Assembly (NCBI GenBank): GCA_031277915.1
Contig: JAITLL010000057.1
Location: forward strand, 1 to 42,426
DNA: 42,426 nt
Source: Acinetobacter sp.
GTDB taxonomy: Bacteria > Pseudomonadota > Gammaproteobacteria > Pseudomonadales > Moraxellaceae
Direction: 5' to 3'
In this document: positions 23,067-32,190 of the stretch, one piece after another
Layout of the letters: each line of letters opens with the position of its first letter
Numbering within the stretch: position 1 is the first letter of the stretch
Notes under the pieces: model-generated
Databases searched by the model: none
Told to the model about the DNA's origin: nothing
The model's input: the letters and a program-made list of their open reading frames with translations, nothing else
Translations under genes and position numbers: made by a program

Positions 23067-23873
23067 ATGTTTAAAGTTTGGGATTTTCAGCGTTGGTTAA
23101 CCATTATTTTTGCCATTTTTTTGTCTTCACATGCGCTACATGCCGCAGAGTTAGATAAGACTCAAAGTTTAGCCAAAGCAAACGGGAAAATTTTAGTCGT
23201 GATGACCAATCACTCAGCTTATCCTTCCCGTTCTGATAAAACAGGACTTTGGCTGACCGAACTCACTCATTTTTACGATGTCGCTTTGGCTGCTGGCTAT
23301 GACATGGATTTTGTAAGTCCTTTAGGTGGTGAAGTTCCACTAGATGAACGTAGCCTAAAATCGATTTACCTAGACAAATCTGCCCGTCACCATTTAGCCG
23401 ACCCAGCCTTTATGCAGCGGTTAAAAACAACGCTGGCTCCAAGTGCCATTAATCCTACCCAGTACAAAACCATTTACTATACGGGTGGGCACGGCACCAT
23501 GTGGGATTTTCCAAACAATAAACCTTTGCAGAATATTAGTGAACAAATCTATCGCCAAGGTGGAGTCGTTGCAGCGGTCTGTCACGGCGTAGGCGGTTTA
23601 TTGCCTTTGCAGGATGAAAATGGCAAACCCTTAATTGCAGATAGAACTGTTACGGGTTTTGCAAATATAGAAGAAACACTTTCAGGTATTAAGTCTCAAG
23701 TTCCATTTTCTTTACAAAATGGACTCATTGAACGTGGTGCAAAATATAAAGAAGCATTTATTCCATTTACCTCGTATGTGATTTCGGACGACAGAATTAT
23801 TACTGGACAAAACCCACAGTCGAGTAAAGAAATTGCCGAAGCAGTTGTTAAGCGTTTAAGTAGCATGCAATAA
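23067..23873 (+). CDS. DJ-1/PfpI-family protein, exported
   Basis: A 268-residue relative of the cytoplasmic DJ-1-like protein, with an added N-terminal signal peptide (MFKVWDFQRWLTIIFAIFLS, cleavage likely after SSHALHA). The catalytic elbow is GGVVAAVCHGVGGLL with C172 and H173; KTGLWLTELTHFYDV and TIYYTGGHGTMWDFPN match the cytoplasmic copy. The frame runs upstream to 23007, but the ATG at 23067 has GAGG seven bases before it and starts the signal peptide. The gene follows the MerR gene on the same strand by 75 bp. A periplasmic DJ-1/Hsp31-like protein is less usual than a cytosolic one, and a pair covering both compartments suggests detoxification or repair on both sides of the membrane. 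Confidence 0.88.
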   Translation: MFKVWDFQRWLTIIFAIFLSSHALHAAELDKTQSLAKANGKILVVMTNHSAYPSRSDKTGLWLTELTHFYDVALAAGYDMDFVSPLGGEVPLDERSLKSIYLDKSARHHLADPAFMQRLKTTLAPSAINPTQYKTIYYTGGHGTMWDFPNNKPLQNISEQIYRQGGVVAAVCHGVGGLLPLQDENGKPLIADRTVTGFANIEETLSGIKSQVPFSLQNGLIERGAKYKEAFIPFTSYVISDDRIITGQNPQSSKEIAEAVVKRLSSMQ

Positions 23874-23877
23874 AGCT

Positions 23878-23918
23878 AAAAAGACGAATTATAGACCAGC
23901 ACTGTAATTCGTCTTTTT
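23878..23918. terminator. Bidirectional terminator
   Basis: A 14-bp perfect stem (AAAAAGACGAATTA with TAATTCGTCTTTTT) encloses 13 bases. It lies between convergent genes and has A- and T-runs on both sides. Confidence 0.88.
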
Positions 23919-23940
23919 CATACAAATATTATAGAAAAAA

Positions 23941-24516
23941 CTAACTAATCTTTTGGTAGTGAAGACCGATGGCACCAGAAGCAAAAGTTTTATTTTCAAT
24001 GAGTTTAAGATTGGTCTTTTGCTGAATACCTTGGAATAGTAGCAAACCACTACCAATCAGCACAGGTGAAACTGTAATTTTGTATTCATCAATTAAATCA
24101 AGTTGCATCAGGTAGTGTGCGAAGCGAGGGCTTCCCAGAATCACCATATCTTTACCCGCTTGCTGTTTGAGCTTATTAATTTCTTCTTCGACATGGTCTT
24201 TTACAAGTCTGGAATTATTCCATTCAACTGTATCTAAGGTGGTTGAAAAAACGATTTTTTCTGTCTTTTCAATCCACTCAGCATGATTGCGTTCATGCTC
24301 TGAAGCTTCTGGATTTGAAAGCATTGTTGGCCAGTAATTATACATCATCTGGTATGTCGCACGTCCCCAAATCAACGTATCGGCAGTGCTTAAAATTTCT
24401 TTGGCATGATTTGCTAAATCAGCATCGTAAGCAATCCACCCTATGTCCATTGCCCCATTTGGACCTTCGACAAAACTATCAAGCGATGCATGTAGAAACA
24501 GTATTAGTTTTCTCAT
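23941..24516 (-). CDS. RibD C-terminal/dihydrofolate-reductase-like protein
   Basis: A 191-residue NADPH-dependent reductase of the YwjB/YyaP group (RibD_C domain, DHFR fold). Typical pieces are MRKLILFLHASLDSFVEGPNG at the start, DTLIWGRATYQMMYNYWP, KIVFSTTLDTVEWNNSRLV, GKDMVILGSPRFAHYLM and the ending LIDEYKITVSPVLIGSGLLLF. The physiological substrate of this group is unknown. It converges with the exported DJ-1 gene. No MerR-type promoter like P1-P3 is visible in its upstream region (24517-24620), so it may not belong to that regulon. Confidence 0.87.
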   Translation of the reverse strand: MRKLILFLHASLDSFVEGPNGAMDIGWIAYDADLANHAKEILSTADTLIWGRATYQMMYNYWPTMLSNPEASEHERNHAEWIEKTEKIVFSTTLDTVEWNNSRLVKDHVEEEINKLKQQAGKDMVILGSPRFAHYLMQLDLIDEYKITVSPVLIGSGLLLFQGIQQKTNLKLIENKTFASGAIGLHYQKIS

Positions 24517-24727
24517 TATTTACATTCCTTTGTTAGGAAAAATATTTATCGCTTTTTAGTATATTCAATTTGAATTATTTCTTATGCAGTGTTTTGTTTT
24601 CTATCTTTCTTTACACCTTTTACTACCATATCATTTTGAAATATTTATCAATTTTATAAATTACCCGAACAAGATTGACTCCTTATTCGGGACTATCTAT
24701 AAACATGCTCTTTTAATAAGGGCTTTA

Positions 24728-25795
24728 TTAATTAATGACCAGCGGGCCAGAACCCGGCAACTCGGTCACTAGCTTATAACCCATCAATTTTGCTGGCGTA
24801 TATGTACCGCCTTTCACAGTGTTTTTGAGTAAATAATTCACCACAGTCAGTGAGCCATTTACGGTAAGGCTATACGCATTTTCTGTTTGGATGCGGGCAG
24901 TTTTGATTTCCCCACGCGTATTTCTTACTTCACCCCAAACATAGGTAGGTACTTTCTTGCGGAGTTTCTCATTTGGCCCAACAATCGTTTTTTCAATACG
25001 AGACTTAATAAACTTCTGTACGGCATTAATTTTTAATATTGGACGTACATAGTTCATCATTTTCGCGCCAATAATCATTTTTGGGAATGCAGGCACAAAT
25101 ACCTCAATGTTTGGAATACCCGTTGTATAGAACGCTGTAGATACGTCACCCCACGGAACACTCATGGCACTTTTTTTACCATCACCAAAATCAATGGTGC
25201 GAACATAATGTGCTAATGGAACGGTGGTAATTTTTCCGTTTTTACGAATTTTACCGCCTTCGGCCATACCTTCTGTACTTGTTTTAGCAGTACCCGGTGA
25301 AAACCCTGTTCTAGAGTCAAAACCAAGTGCTAAATGCGTTGCATCTGGCAATGCTTCTTTCAAGGCAGCAGCAACACAGTCTGTCGGGATTACATCGAAA
25401 CCAACACCCGGACAAAGCACAATATCGGCTTTTTCGGCTTGGCTGTTAAGTGACTGCGCTAATTCAAATACCGCAATTTCACCAGTAATATCGAGATAGT
25501 GAGCACCTGCTTTTATACAAGCTTCCATCATGGGCTTCGAGGTCGCTGAAAATGGTCCTGCGCAGTGCATGACCAATTTAAAGCCTTGGAGTTGCTTACT
25601 TACTGTATCTACGCTATCAAGTCCAAAAGCTTTATAGTCGAGTCCTAACTCTTGAGCGAGTGTCTCAACCTTGGCTTCGTTACGACCAGCCAAAGTTGGT
25701 TTTAGACCTTGGCGTACCGCTTCACGAGCGATTAATTCACCCGTGTAGCCATTTGCTCCATAAATTATCCAGTTTGAATTATTTGAATTTGTCAT
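24728..25795 (-). CDS. Saccharopine-dehydrogenase-like NAD(P)-binding protein (trans-acting enoyl reductase type)
   Basis: A 355-residue oxidoreductase. The N-terminal Rossmann motif is WIIYGANGYTGELIAREAV; further on VMHCAGPFSATSKPMMEAC, HYLDITGEIAVFEL and CPGVGFDVIPTDCVAAAL are typical of the Sacchrp_dh_NADP group that includes mycobacterial trans-acting enoyl reductases. The GTG at 25807 is possible, but the ATG at 25795 is preferred. It follows the Old Yellow Enzyme gene by only 15 bp on the same strand, so the two form one operon driven by MerR-type promoter P2. The substrate is unknown; a conjugated enone or aldehyde chain would fit the partner. Confidence 0.85.
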   Translation of the reverse strand: MTNSNNSNWIIYGANGYTGELIAREAVRQGLKPTLAGRNEAKVETLAQELGLDYKAFGLDSVDTVSKQLQGFKLVMHCAGPFSATSKPMMEACIKAGAHYLDITGEIAVFELAQSLNSQAEKADIVLCPGVGFDVIPTDCVAAALKEALPDATHLALGFDSRTGFSPGTAKTSTEGMAEGGKIRKNGKITTVPLAHYVRTIDFGDGKKSAMSVPWGDVSTAFYTTGIPNIEVFVPAFPKMIIGAKMMNYVRPILKINAVQKFIKSRIEKTIVGPNEKLRKKVPTYVWGEVRNTRGEIKTARIQTENAYSLTVNGSLTVVNYLLKNTVKGGTYTPAKLMGYKLVTELPGSGPLVIN

Positions 25796-25810
25796 AACAC
25801 AACTCACTTA

Positions 25811-27049
25811 TTAAGAAGCAAATGTATAGTCACGCATGCCTTTTTTGTATTGGCGGGTACGACATGACATAGCTGATTGTTGCAAAATTAAAGCCCAAGC
25901 TGGTGAAACATTTGGTTTTGTTTTTTTACCAGCGCTTAATTTAAGTAACTGGAATTTGACCACAGCCATATTGGCAAGAGAAGCGAATGTTTTATTTTCC
26001 CAGGTAATTGGCTTGAGTTCAGGTGCAATATTTTGGCCTTGTTTCCAAGCATTTGGCAAATTAGGCTCAATCGCTAAAGCCGTAGCAATACCGACCATAT
26101 CTACACCACTTTCAACCACCTGCTCTGCTACCTGCTTACGGCGTATGCCACCTGTGACCATAACAGGCATTTTGGCAACTTTACGAATTTCTTGTGCAAA
26201 TTCTAAAAAGTAAGCTTCACGGGCAAGTGTACGGCCATCACGTGCTTGACCTTGCATTGCAGGCGCTTCATAGCTACCGCCTGAAAGTTCAACCAAATCG
26301 ACTGCATGCTCATTTAACATTTTAACCACCTGTTGAGCATCTTCAGCGCTAAACCCACCACGTTGGAAATCGGCTGAGTTCAGTTTTACTGCAACAGTAA
26401 ACTGAGGTGAAACCACTTTACGAACAGCCTCTACAATTTCAATTAAAATGCGAGCGCGGTTTTCTAAAGAACCGCCCCATTGATCTTGGCGTTTATTGCT
26501 CAGTGGAGAAAGAAACTGACTTAATAAATAACCATGCGCTGCATGAATTTCTACACCAGTAAACCCTGCTTTTTCGCCTAAACGCGCCGTGTTTGCAAAA
26601 CGCTGAATCACCTCTGCAATCATAGATTCAGTCATTTCGATTGGCGTATTAAAGCGATTTGACATTTTGCCAAGATCAAGTGAAATTGCCGATGGCGCCC
26701 AAGTCTGTTGACCAAGGTTCGCTTGCATTTGACGCCCTGGATGATTAATTTGAAGCCAAACCTGAGCACCTTTTGAACGACCAATTTGTGCCCATTTTTT
26801 AAAAGTATCCAAATGCTTTTCATCTTCAAGCACGATGCCGCCCGGTCCAGTCATTGCTCGGCGATCTACCATTACATTTCCGGTAATGATTAAACCTATA
26901 CCACCATTTGCCCAAGCCTGATATAAACGCATTAACTCTTCTGATGGTGCATGGTTTAAATCAGCCATGTTTTCTTCCATTGCAGCTTTCGCAATACGGT
27001 TAGGAACATATGAACCATTTGGGAATACTAGCTTTTCGAACACTTTCAT
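25811..27049 (-). CDS. NADH:flavin oxidoreductase, Old Yellow Enzyme family
   Basis: A 412-residue FMN enzyme that reduces activated C=C bonds. The frame extends to a TTG at 27067, but the ATG at 27049 follows GAGG by eight bases. Family motifs are LVFPNGSYVPNRIAKAAMEE, GLIITGNVMVDRR, QINHPGRQ, GFTGVEIHAAHGYLLSQFLS, NKRQDQWGGSLENRAR, and VMVTGGIRRKQVAEQ for the phosphate-binding loop. It has no second FAD/NAD domain, so it is the short OYE/NemA-like form rather than a 2,4-dienoyl-CoA reductase. It is the first gene of a two-gene operon behind promoter P2. OYEs are classical electrophile (enone, quinone, maleimide) detoxifiers. Confidence 0.92.
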   Translation of the reverse strand: MKVFEKLVFPNGSYVPNRIAKAAMEENMADLNHAPSEELMRLYQAWANGGIGLIITGNVMVDRRAMTGPGGIVLEDEKHLDTFKKWAQIGRSKGAQVWLQINHPGRQMQANLGQQTWAPSAISLDLGKMSNRFNTPIEMTESMIAEVIQRFANTARLGEKAGFTGVEIHAAHGYLLSQFLSPLSNKRQDQWGGSLENRARILIEIVEAVRKVVSPQFTVAVKLNSADFQRGGFSAEDAQQVVKMLNEHAVDLVELSGGSYEAPAMQGQARDGRTLAREAYFLEFAQEIRKVAKMPVMVTGGIRRKQVAEQVVESGVDMVGIATALAIEPNLPNAWKQGQNIAPELKPITWENKTFASLANMAVVKFQLLKLSAGKKTKPNVSPAWALILQQSAMSCRTRQYKKGMRDYTFAS

Positions 27050-27076
27050 TGGAATGACCTCATTCAATATGGCTTT

Positions 27077-27107
27077 ACTTTAAGATTAAAGCTAACTTTA
27101 ATGTCAA
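27077..27107 (-). promoter_or_regulatory. MerR-type promoter P2 (OYE operon)
   Basis: On the minus strand TTGACA (27107-27102) and TAAAGT (27082-27077) are 19 bp apart. The spacer core AAGTTAGCTTTA differs by one base from the cores of P1 and P3. The start point would lie about 20 bp before the OYE start codon. Confidence 0.75.
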
Positions 27108-27159
27108 TACCTTTTCGCACTTCTGTATTTAATCAATTGAATTTATTATTTTTATATAA

Positions 27160-27188
27160 AAAAAGAGGCACTCAATATGCCTCTTTTT
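27160..27188. terminator. Terminator of the alpha/beta hydrolase gene
   Basis: An 11-bp stem (AAAAAGAGGCA with TGCCTCTTTTT) closes a 7-base loop. It lies 20 bp beyond the hydrolase stop and can work in either direction. Confidence 0.88.
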
Positions 27189-27207
27189 AAAGTTTTAAAA
27201 CTTTTAA

Positions 27208-28038
27208 TTATTCACGAATAAATGCCAATAAGTCAGCATTAATCACTTCATGATTTACAGTTAACATGCCATGTGAAAAACCTGGGTAGATTTTAAGTTG
27301 GCTATTTGGGAGTAACTCAGCAGATTTCACACCAGAAGTTTTATAAGGCACGATCTGGTCATCGTCACCATGCAACACTAAAACAGGAACCGTGATTTTC
27401 TTTAAATCTTCAGTGAAGTCAGTTTGCGAGAATGCCACAATACCATCGTAATGCGCTTTTGCACTGCCCGTCATGCCCTGACGCCACCAATTCGAAATGA
27501 TACCTTCAGATGGTTTCGCATCTGGTCGGTTAAAACCATAGAACGGACCAGATGGAAGGTCTCGGAAAAATTGTGCACGGTTTGTGAGAACTTGATTTTG
27601 CAGGTCATCAAAAACTTCTTTTGGTAAACCTTCAGGATTATTTTCAGTTTTAACCATCAGTGGTGGAACTGCACTAACAAGTACAGCTTTTGCAACGTTT
27701 TCTTGGCCGTGACGTGCAATATAATGAGCAACTTCACCGCCACCCGTTGAATGGCCAATATGAATTGCATTTTTAATGTTTAGATGTTTAACCACTTCTG
27801 CAACGTCATCTGCGTAGTGGTCCATATCATGACCATCCCACACCTGACTCGAACGCCCATGTCCCCGTCTGTCATGTGCTACAACACGATAACCTTGCCC
27901 TAAAAAGAAAAGTAACTGTGTGTCCCAATCATCTGAACTTAAAGGCCAACCGTGATGAAAAAATAAAACTTGGGCATCGCGTGGACCCCAGTCTTTATAA
28001 AAAATTTCTACGCCATCTTTTGTGGTTACATATCCCAT
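27208..28038 (-). CDS. Alpha/beta hydrolase, non-heme chloroperoxidase type
   Basis: A 276-residue alpha/beta hydrolase resembling cofactor-free chloroperoxidases/arylesterases. The oxyanion region is FFHHGWPLSSDDWDTQL; the nucleophile is S97 in AIHIGHSTGGGEVAHYIARHG; the acid is in VLVLHGDDDQIVPY, and the histidine is in YPGFSHGMLTVNH. VVAHDRRGHGRSSQ is also typical. It is a single cytoplasmic gene with its own MerR-type promoter (P3) and its own terminator. The natural substrate is probably an ester or lactone. Peroxidase activity is a side reaction in this family. Confidence 0.9.
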   Translation of the reverse strand: MGYVTTKDGVEIFYKDWGPRDAQVLFFHHGWPLSSDDWDTQLLFFLGQGYRVVAHDRRGHGRSSQVWDGHDMDHYADDVAEVVKHLNIKNAIHIGHSTGGGEVAHYIARHGQENVAKAVLVSAVPPLMVKTENNPEGLPKEVFDDLQNQVLTNRAQFFRDLPSGPFYGFNRPDAKPSEGIISNWWRQGMTGSAKAHYDGIVAFSQTDFTEDLKKITVPVLVLHGDDDQIVPYKTSGVKSAELLPNSQLKIYPGFSHGMLTVNHEVINADLLAFIRE

Positions 28039-28094
28039 CTTTGTTCTCCTGCTGAAAGTCTATTTTATAGATCGTTATAAAGCTTTGAATATTT

Positions 28095-28125
28095 ATACTA
28101 GGGTTAAAGTTAACTTTAAAGTTAA
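28095..28125 (-). promoter_or_regulatory. MerR-type promoter P3 (alpha/beta hydrolase)
   Basis: On the minus strand TTAACT (28125-28120) and TAGTAT (28100-28095) are 19 bp apart. The spacer contains AAGTTAACTTTA, the same core as in P1. The -35 box is poorer than in P1 and P2. Confidence 0.68.
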
Positions 28126-28162
28126 CACTATCAATCTTATTTTTAAAATAAAATTTATATGA

Positions 28163-28630
28163 GGCCTCTATTCAACTTTGTATCAACCTCATTTTTATGC
28201 ACATGTTTTGGCTTTACCTGTTGATACAGAAATTGCCAGTGTTCGCGGTGTATATGGTTACCAACTACCAAAATGGTTAACTCAAATTGACGTCAACATT
28301 AACTCAAAAGAAGTTCAAGCCAATATTGCCGATTTTAATAGTAAATTAGATTTAAGCTTAAAAAACCCTGTACCGAATTTAAAACATATCGACTCTGAAA
28401 CGTATATTAATAAAGCAACCATGCTACATGTAGTCGATGGGCATCAGACAGAAGTTCAATCTAATATTCTTTCTTTTGCACAAAAGCTTTTTCCAAAGAA
28501 AGTACAACTAGTGAAAAACGAAGGCCCTTTAACAAAGTTACTAAATAAACTTGGCGCTTCAAAAACTCTACGCTTAGATGTTATTGGGGATGCTCAGGTG
28601 GTACTTAATTTGCCAACCTTAATTCAATAA
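28163..28630 (+). pseudogene. Acetoacetate-decarboxylase-family remnant, N-terminus missing
   Basis: About 150 residues of an acetoacetate decarboxylase (ADC)-like protein. It contains the segment TEIASVRGVYGYQLPKWLTQIDV, which resembles the conserved region around the catalytic lysine of ADC-like proteins (G-Y-x-x-P-K). The full family has about 250 residues; here the N-terminal third is absent. An in-frame TGA lies at 28160, and no ATG or ribosome binding site precedes the conserved part (only a TTG at 28178). It starts right behind the divergent MerR-type promoter P3. It could be translated as a short protein from the TTG, but decay after deletion of the 5' end is more likely. Confidence 0.6.
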
Positions 28631-28715
28631 AAAATAATTTTAACTACGTTTGGAAGTTTAAATTTACACGCGCCTTTCAAGCGTAGTTAATGAGGCCATT
28701 ATTAATAAATTTAAC

Positions 28716-29510
28716 TTAGAACACCTTTTTTACAGACACTGTAAAAGTCGAGTTAATCGGATTTGAAACAGGTGCACCCGACTCACCATTGGTATACTTT
28801 TTATAGTAGCTATTTTTATCCCATGCTTTTGTATAAGCCAATCCTGTACTCCAACCATCGCCTAAATCTTTAATAAGTTCGGCCTTAACATCCTGAAAAT
28901 TAGACTCTGAAAAATTTTTGATTCGCTCATAGCCATAATGAGCACCAAAAGTCCAAGTTTCATTAATAGGCTGCGTAAAGTTTAAGTCTAAATAACTTGA
29001 TCCTCTAGAACGTTTACCTGCAGCCCCCCCCATCGTATTTGAGTTATAACCCGCATAATCTGGTGTATAGGTAAAAAAGTATTTGAGGCTTAAAGGACCA
29101 TAGCCAATTTGAGGTACAATTTCCCCATAGTTATAACTGGTACTCCCTGTTTCAGGAGTACTTTTCGAACTTGGGTAGTAGTAATAAAAAACCGACATAC
29201 CAATCGAGAATTTATCAATTGTTTTTAAATAGCCTGTATAAAAATCCCATTCAACCGAGGCATTCCGAAGATAGTTAGAGCTCACACTTGATGCCCAAAT
29301 CCCAACAAAAAAACCATTCGGGTTGGCATAATCTAGTCCACCTTGTAAGGCTGGTTTACCCCAAGTTTGTTGGAAGCCACGTGAAATATATTGGCTAGCA
29401 AAAGTAACATTCGCACTAAACGGAGAAGTTTTTTCTTGTTCGTTTAATTGTTCAGCATGTACAACACCAGTAGACATAATGAGAGAAGCTACACCTAAAA
29501 TTTTTCTCAT
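28716..29510 (-). CDS. TorF-family putative outer-membrane porin
   Basis: A 264-residue predicted beta-barrel. It has a signal peptide (MRKILGVASLIMSTGVVHA, cleaved before EQLNE). Alternating beta strands include FASQYISRGFQQTWGKPALQGGLDY, a start typical of the TIGR02001/TorF group, and the protein ends in SVKKVF with a terminal Phe as in outer-membrane proteins. It is monocistronic and separated by 80 bp from catM on the same strand. Its position beside the catechol cluster suggests a route for aromatic acids, but no substrate evidence is in the sequence. Confidence 0.85.
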   Translation of the reverse strand: MRKILGVASLIMSTGVVHAEQLNEQEKTSPFSANVTFASQYISRGFQQTWGKPALQGGLDYANPNGFFVGIWASSVSSNYLRNASVEWDFYTGYLKTIDKFSIGMSVFYYYYPSSKSTPETGSTSYNYGEIVPQIGYGPLSLKYFFTYTPDYAGYNSNTMGGAAGKRSRGSSYLDLNFTQPINETWTFGAHYGYERIKNFSESNFQDVKAELIKDLGDGWSTGLAYTKAWDKNSYYKKYTNGESGAPVSNPINSTFTVSVKKVF

Positions 29511-29592
29511 CTATTAATTCCTTTTAAATATTACCTATAGGTTTAAAGTTTTTAAAATAACATGATATGCCAACTTAAGGCATCTTAAAAAG

Positions 29593-30547
<955 letters not shown>

Positions 30548-30607
30548 TATTTTAGGCTATTACATTCTTCTATGGTATGTAAACAAGTTTGAAATAGTTG
30601 AAACTTC

Positions 30608-31714
30608 ATGTATAGAACCATAGAAACCATACTTGTGGATATTCCAACTATCCGTCCCCACCAGCTGTCTGTGACTACTATGCGTACTCAGACTTTGGTG
30701 CTCGTTAAAATTACGACCATGGATGGTATTGTCGGTTGGGGTGAAGCAACCACCATTGGTGGACTGAACTATGGTGAAGAAAGCCCTGAAAGTGTTAAAA
30801 CCAATATTGACACCTACTTTGCACCATTACTCACATCAGTTAAAGATTTAAATGTCGCTCAAACACTTAAACTGATTCGTAAGAATATTAATGGTAACCG
30901 CTTTGCCAAGTGTGCCATTCAGACCGCTCTACTTGATATTCAGGCAAAACGTTTAGGCGTGCCGTTAAGTGAAGTTTTAGGTGGCCGTCTGCGTAATAGT
31001 TTACCTGTACTTTGGACGCTCGCGTCTGGTGACACAGAAAAAGATATTGCTGAAGCTCGAAAAATGATTGAGTTGAAACGTCATAACACCTTCAAACTCA
31101 AAATCGGTGCACGCCCTTTGCAACACGATGTTGATCATGTGATTGCAATTAAAAAAGCACTAGGTACAGATATTAGTGTACGTGTCGACGTAAATCGTGC
31201 ATGGTCAGAGCTTGAATGTATTCAAGGTATTCAGCAACTCCAAGATGGTGGAATTGATTTAATTGAACAGCCTTGTGCTATTCAAAACACTGAAGCACTT
31301 GCTCGTTTAACCCGTCGTTTTGATGTCGCAATCATGGCAGATGAAGCCTTAACAGGCCCTGACAGTGCGTACCGTATTGCAAAAAGTCATGGTGCAGATG
31401 TATTTGCCGTGAAAATTGAACAATCAGGCGGTCTGATCGAAGCGTGTGAGGTTGCCAAGATTGCAGGTTTAGCGGGTATCGATCTTTATGGCGGTACCAT
31501 GCTTGAAGGCCCTGTAGGTAGCATTGCTTCTGCTCATGCGTTTGCAACCTTTGAAACATTAGCGTTTGGTACTGAATTATTTGGTCCGTTATTGCTTACC
31601 GAAGAAATTTTGAAAGAACCGCTACGTTACGAAAACTTTGAATTGCACTTGCCAACAGCTCCAGGCTTAGGCATTGAAATTGATGAAGATAAAGTTGAGA
31701 AGTTACGTCGTTAA
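30608..31714 (+). CDS. catB: Muconate cycloisomerase
   Basis: A 368-residue enzyme that converts cis,cis-muconate to muconolactone, second step of the catechol branch. It belongs to the enolase superfamily. The catalytic lysines are in TFKLKIGARP (K163, K165). Metal ligands are in SVRVDVNRAWSE, GIDLIEQP and VAIMADEALTGP, and the second lysine face is in DVFAVKIEQSGGL. The N-terminal IETILVDIPTIRPHQLSV is typical of CatB. It is the first gene of the plus-strand run, opposite catM. No strong ribosome binding site precedes the ATG at 30608. Confidence 0.96.
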   Translation: MYRTIETILVDIPTIRPHQLSVTTMRTQTLVLVKITTMDGIVGWGEATTIGGLNYGEESPESVKTNIDTYFAPLLTSVKDLNVAQTLKLIRKNINGNRFAKCAIQTALLDIQAKRLGVPLSEVLGGRLRNSLPVLWTLASGDTEKDIAEARKMIELKRHNTFKLKIGARPLQHDVDHVIAIKKALGTDISVRVDVNRAWSELECIQGIQQLQDGGIDLIEQPCAIQNTEALARLTRRFDVAIMADEALTGPDSAYRIAKSHGADVFAVKIEQSGGLIEACEVAKIAGLAGIDLYGGTMLEGPVGSIASAHAFATFETLAFGTELFGPLLLTEEILKEPLRYENFELHLPTAPGLGIEIDEDKVEKLRR

Positions 31715-31737
31715 GGCAACAGGATAAGGAGTTTCCC

Positions 31738-32028
31738 ATGTTATTTCATGTACGTATGGATGTGCATATTCCACTTGATATGCCAGCCGACAAAGCAAAT
31801 GAAATTAAGGCCGTTGAAAAGGCTTATTCGCAAGACTTACAGCGTCAAGGTAAATGGCGTCATATCTGGCGAATTACAGGTCAATACTCAAACATCAGTA
31901 TTTTTGATGTCGAGAGCAATGAAGAGTTGCACAACATTTTACAGGGTTTACCACTTTATCCTTATATGAACATCGAGATTATGGCAATGAACCGCCACCC
32001 TTCCTCTGTTCGTGATAACGATTCGTAA
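31738..32028 (+). CDS. catC: Muconolactone delta-isomerase
   Basis: A 96-residue enzyme that isomerises muconolactone to 3-oxoadipate enol-lactone. The whole sequence follows the family pattern: MLFHVRMDVHIPLDMPADKA, QRQGKWRHIWRITGQYSNIS, then LPLYPYMNIEIMAMNRHPSS. The length is typical (about 96). It follows catB by 23 bp with AAGGAG upstream of its ATG. Its product is the point where the catechol branch meets the protocatechuate branch, at the PcaD substrate. Confidence 0.96.
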   Translation: MLFHVRMDVHIPLDMPADKANEIKAVEKAYSQDLQRQGKWRHIWRITGQYSNISIFDVESNEELHNILQGLPLYPYMNIEIMAMNRHPSSVRDNDS

Positions 32029-32190
32029 GCCCAAAAGAATTTTTTAAATGTGATTTCTGAAGTCCATTTAAAAACTAAGCATATTTATTCAGAAGGTAAC
32101 AAGGAACGTGGCAGTCATTATTCGCTAGCAAAACAAAATGCCAGCACCGCTGCCACCCAAAACCGTATTGCATACTTAAGGAGTTTTAGT

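Noticed and set aside
24517-24727. Small gene or MerR-type promoter upstream of the RibD-type reductase
   Set aside because: The 62-codon frame there has no ribosome binding site and runs into another gene; no 19-bp-spaced promoter with the shared core was found.
32050-32190. N-terminal extension of catA from a GTG
   Set aside because: The ATG at 32191 has AAGGAG just upstream and gives the normal catechol dioxygenase length; the extension has no similarity I can recognise.
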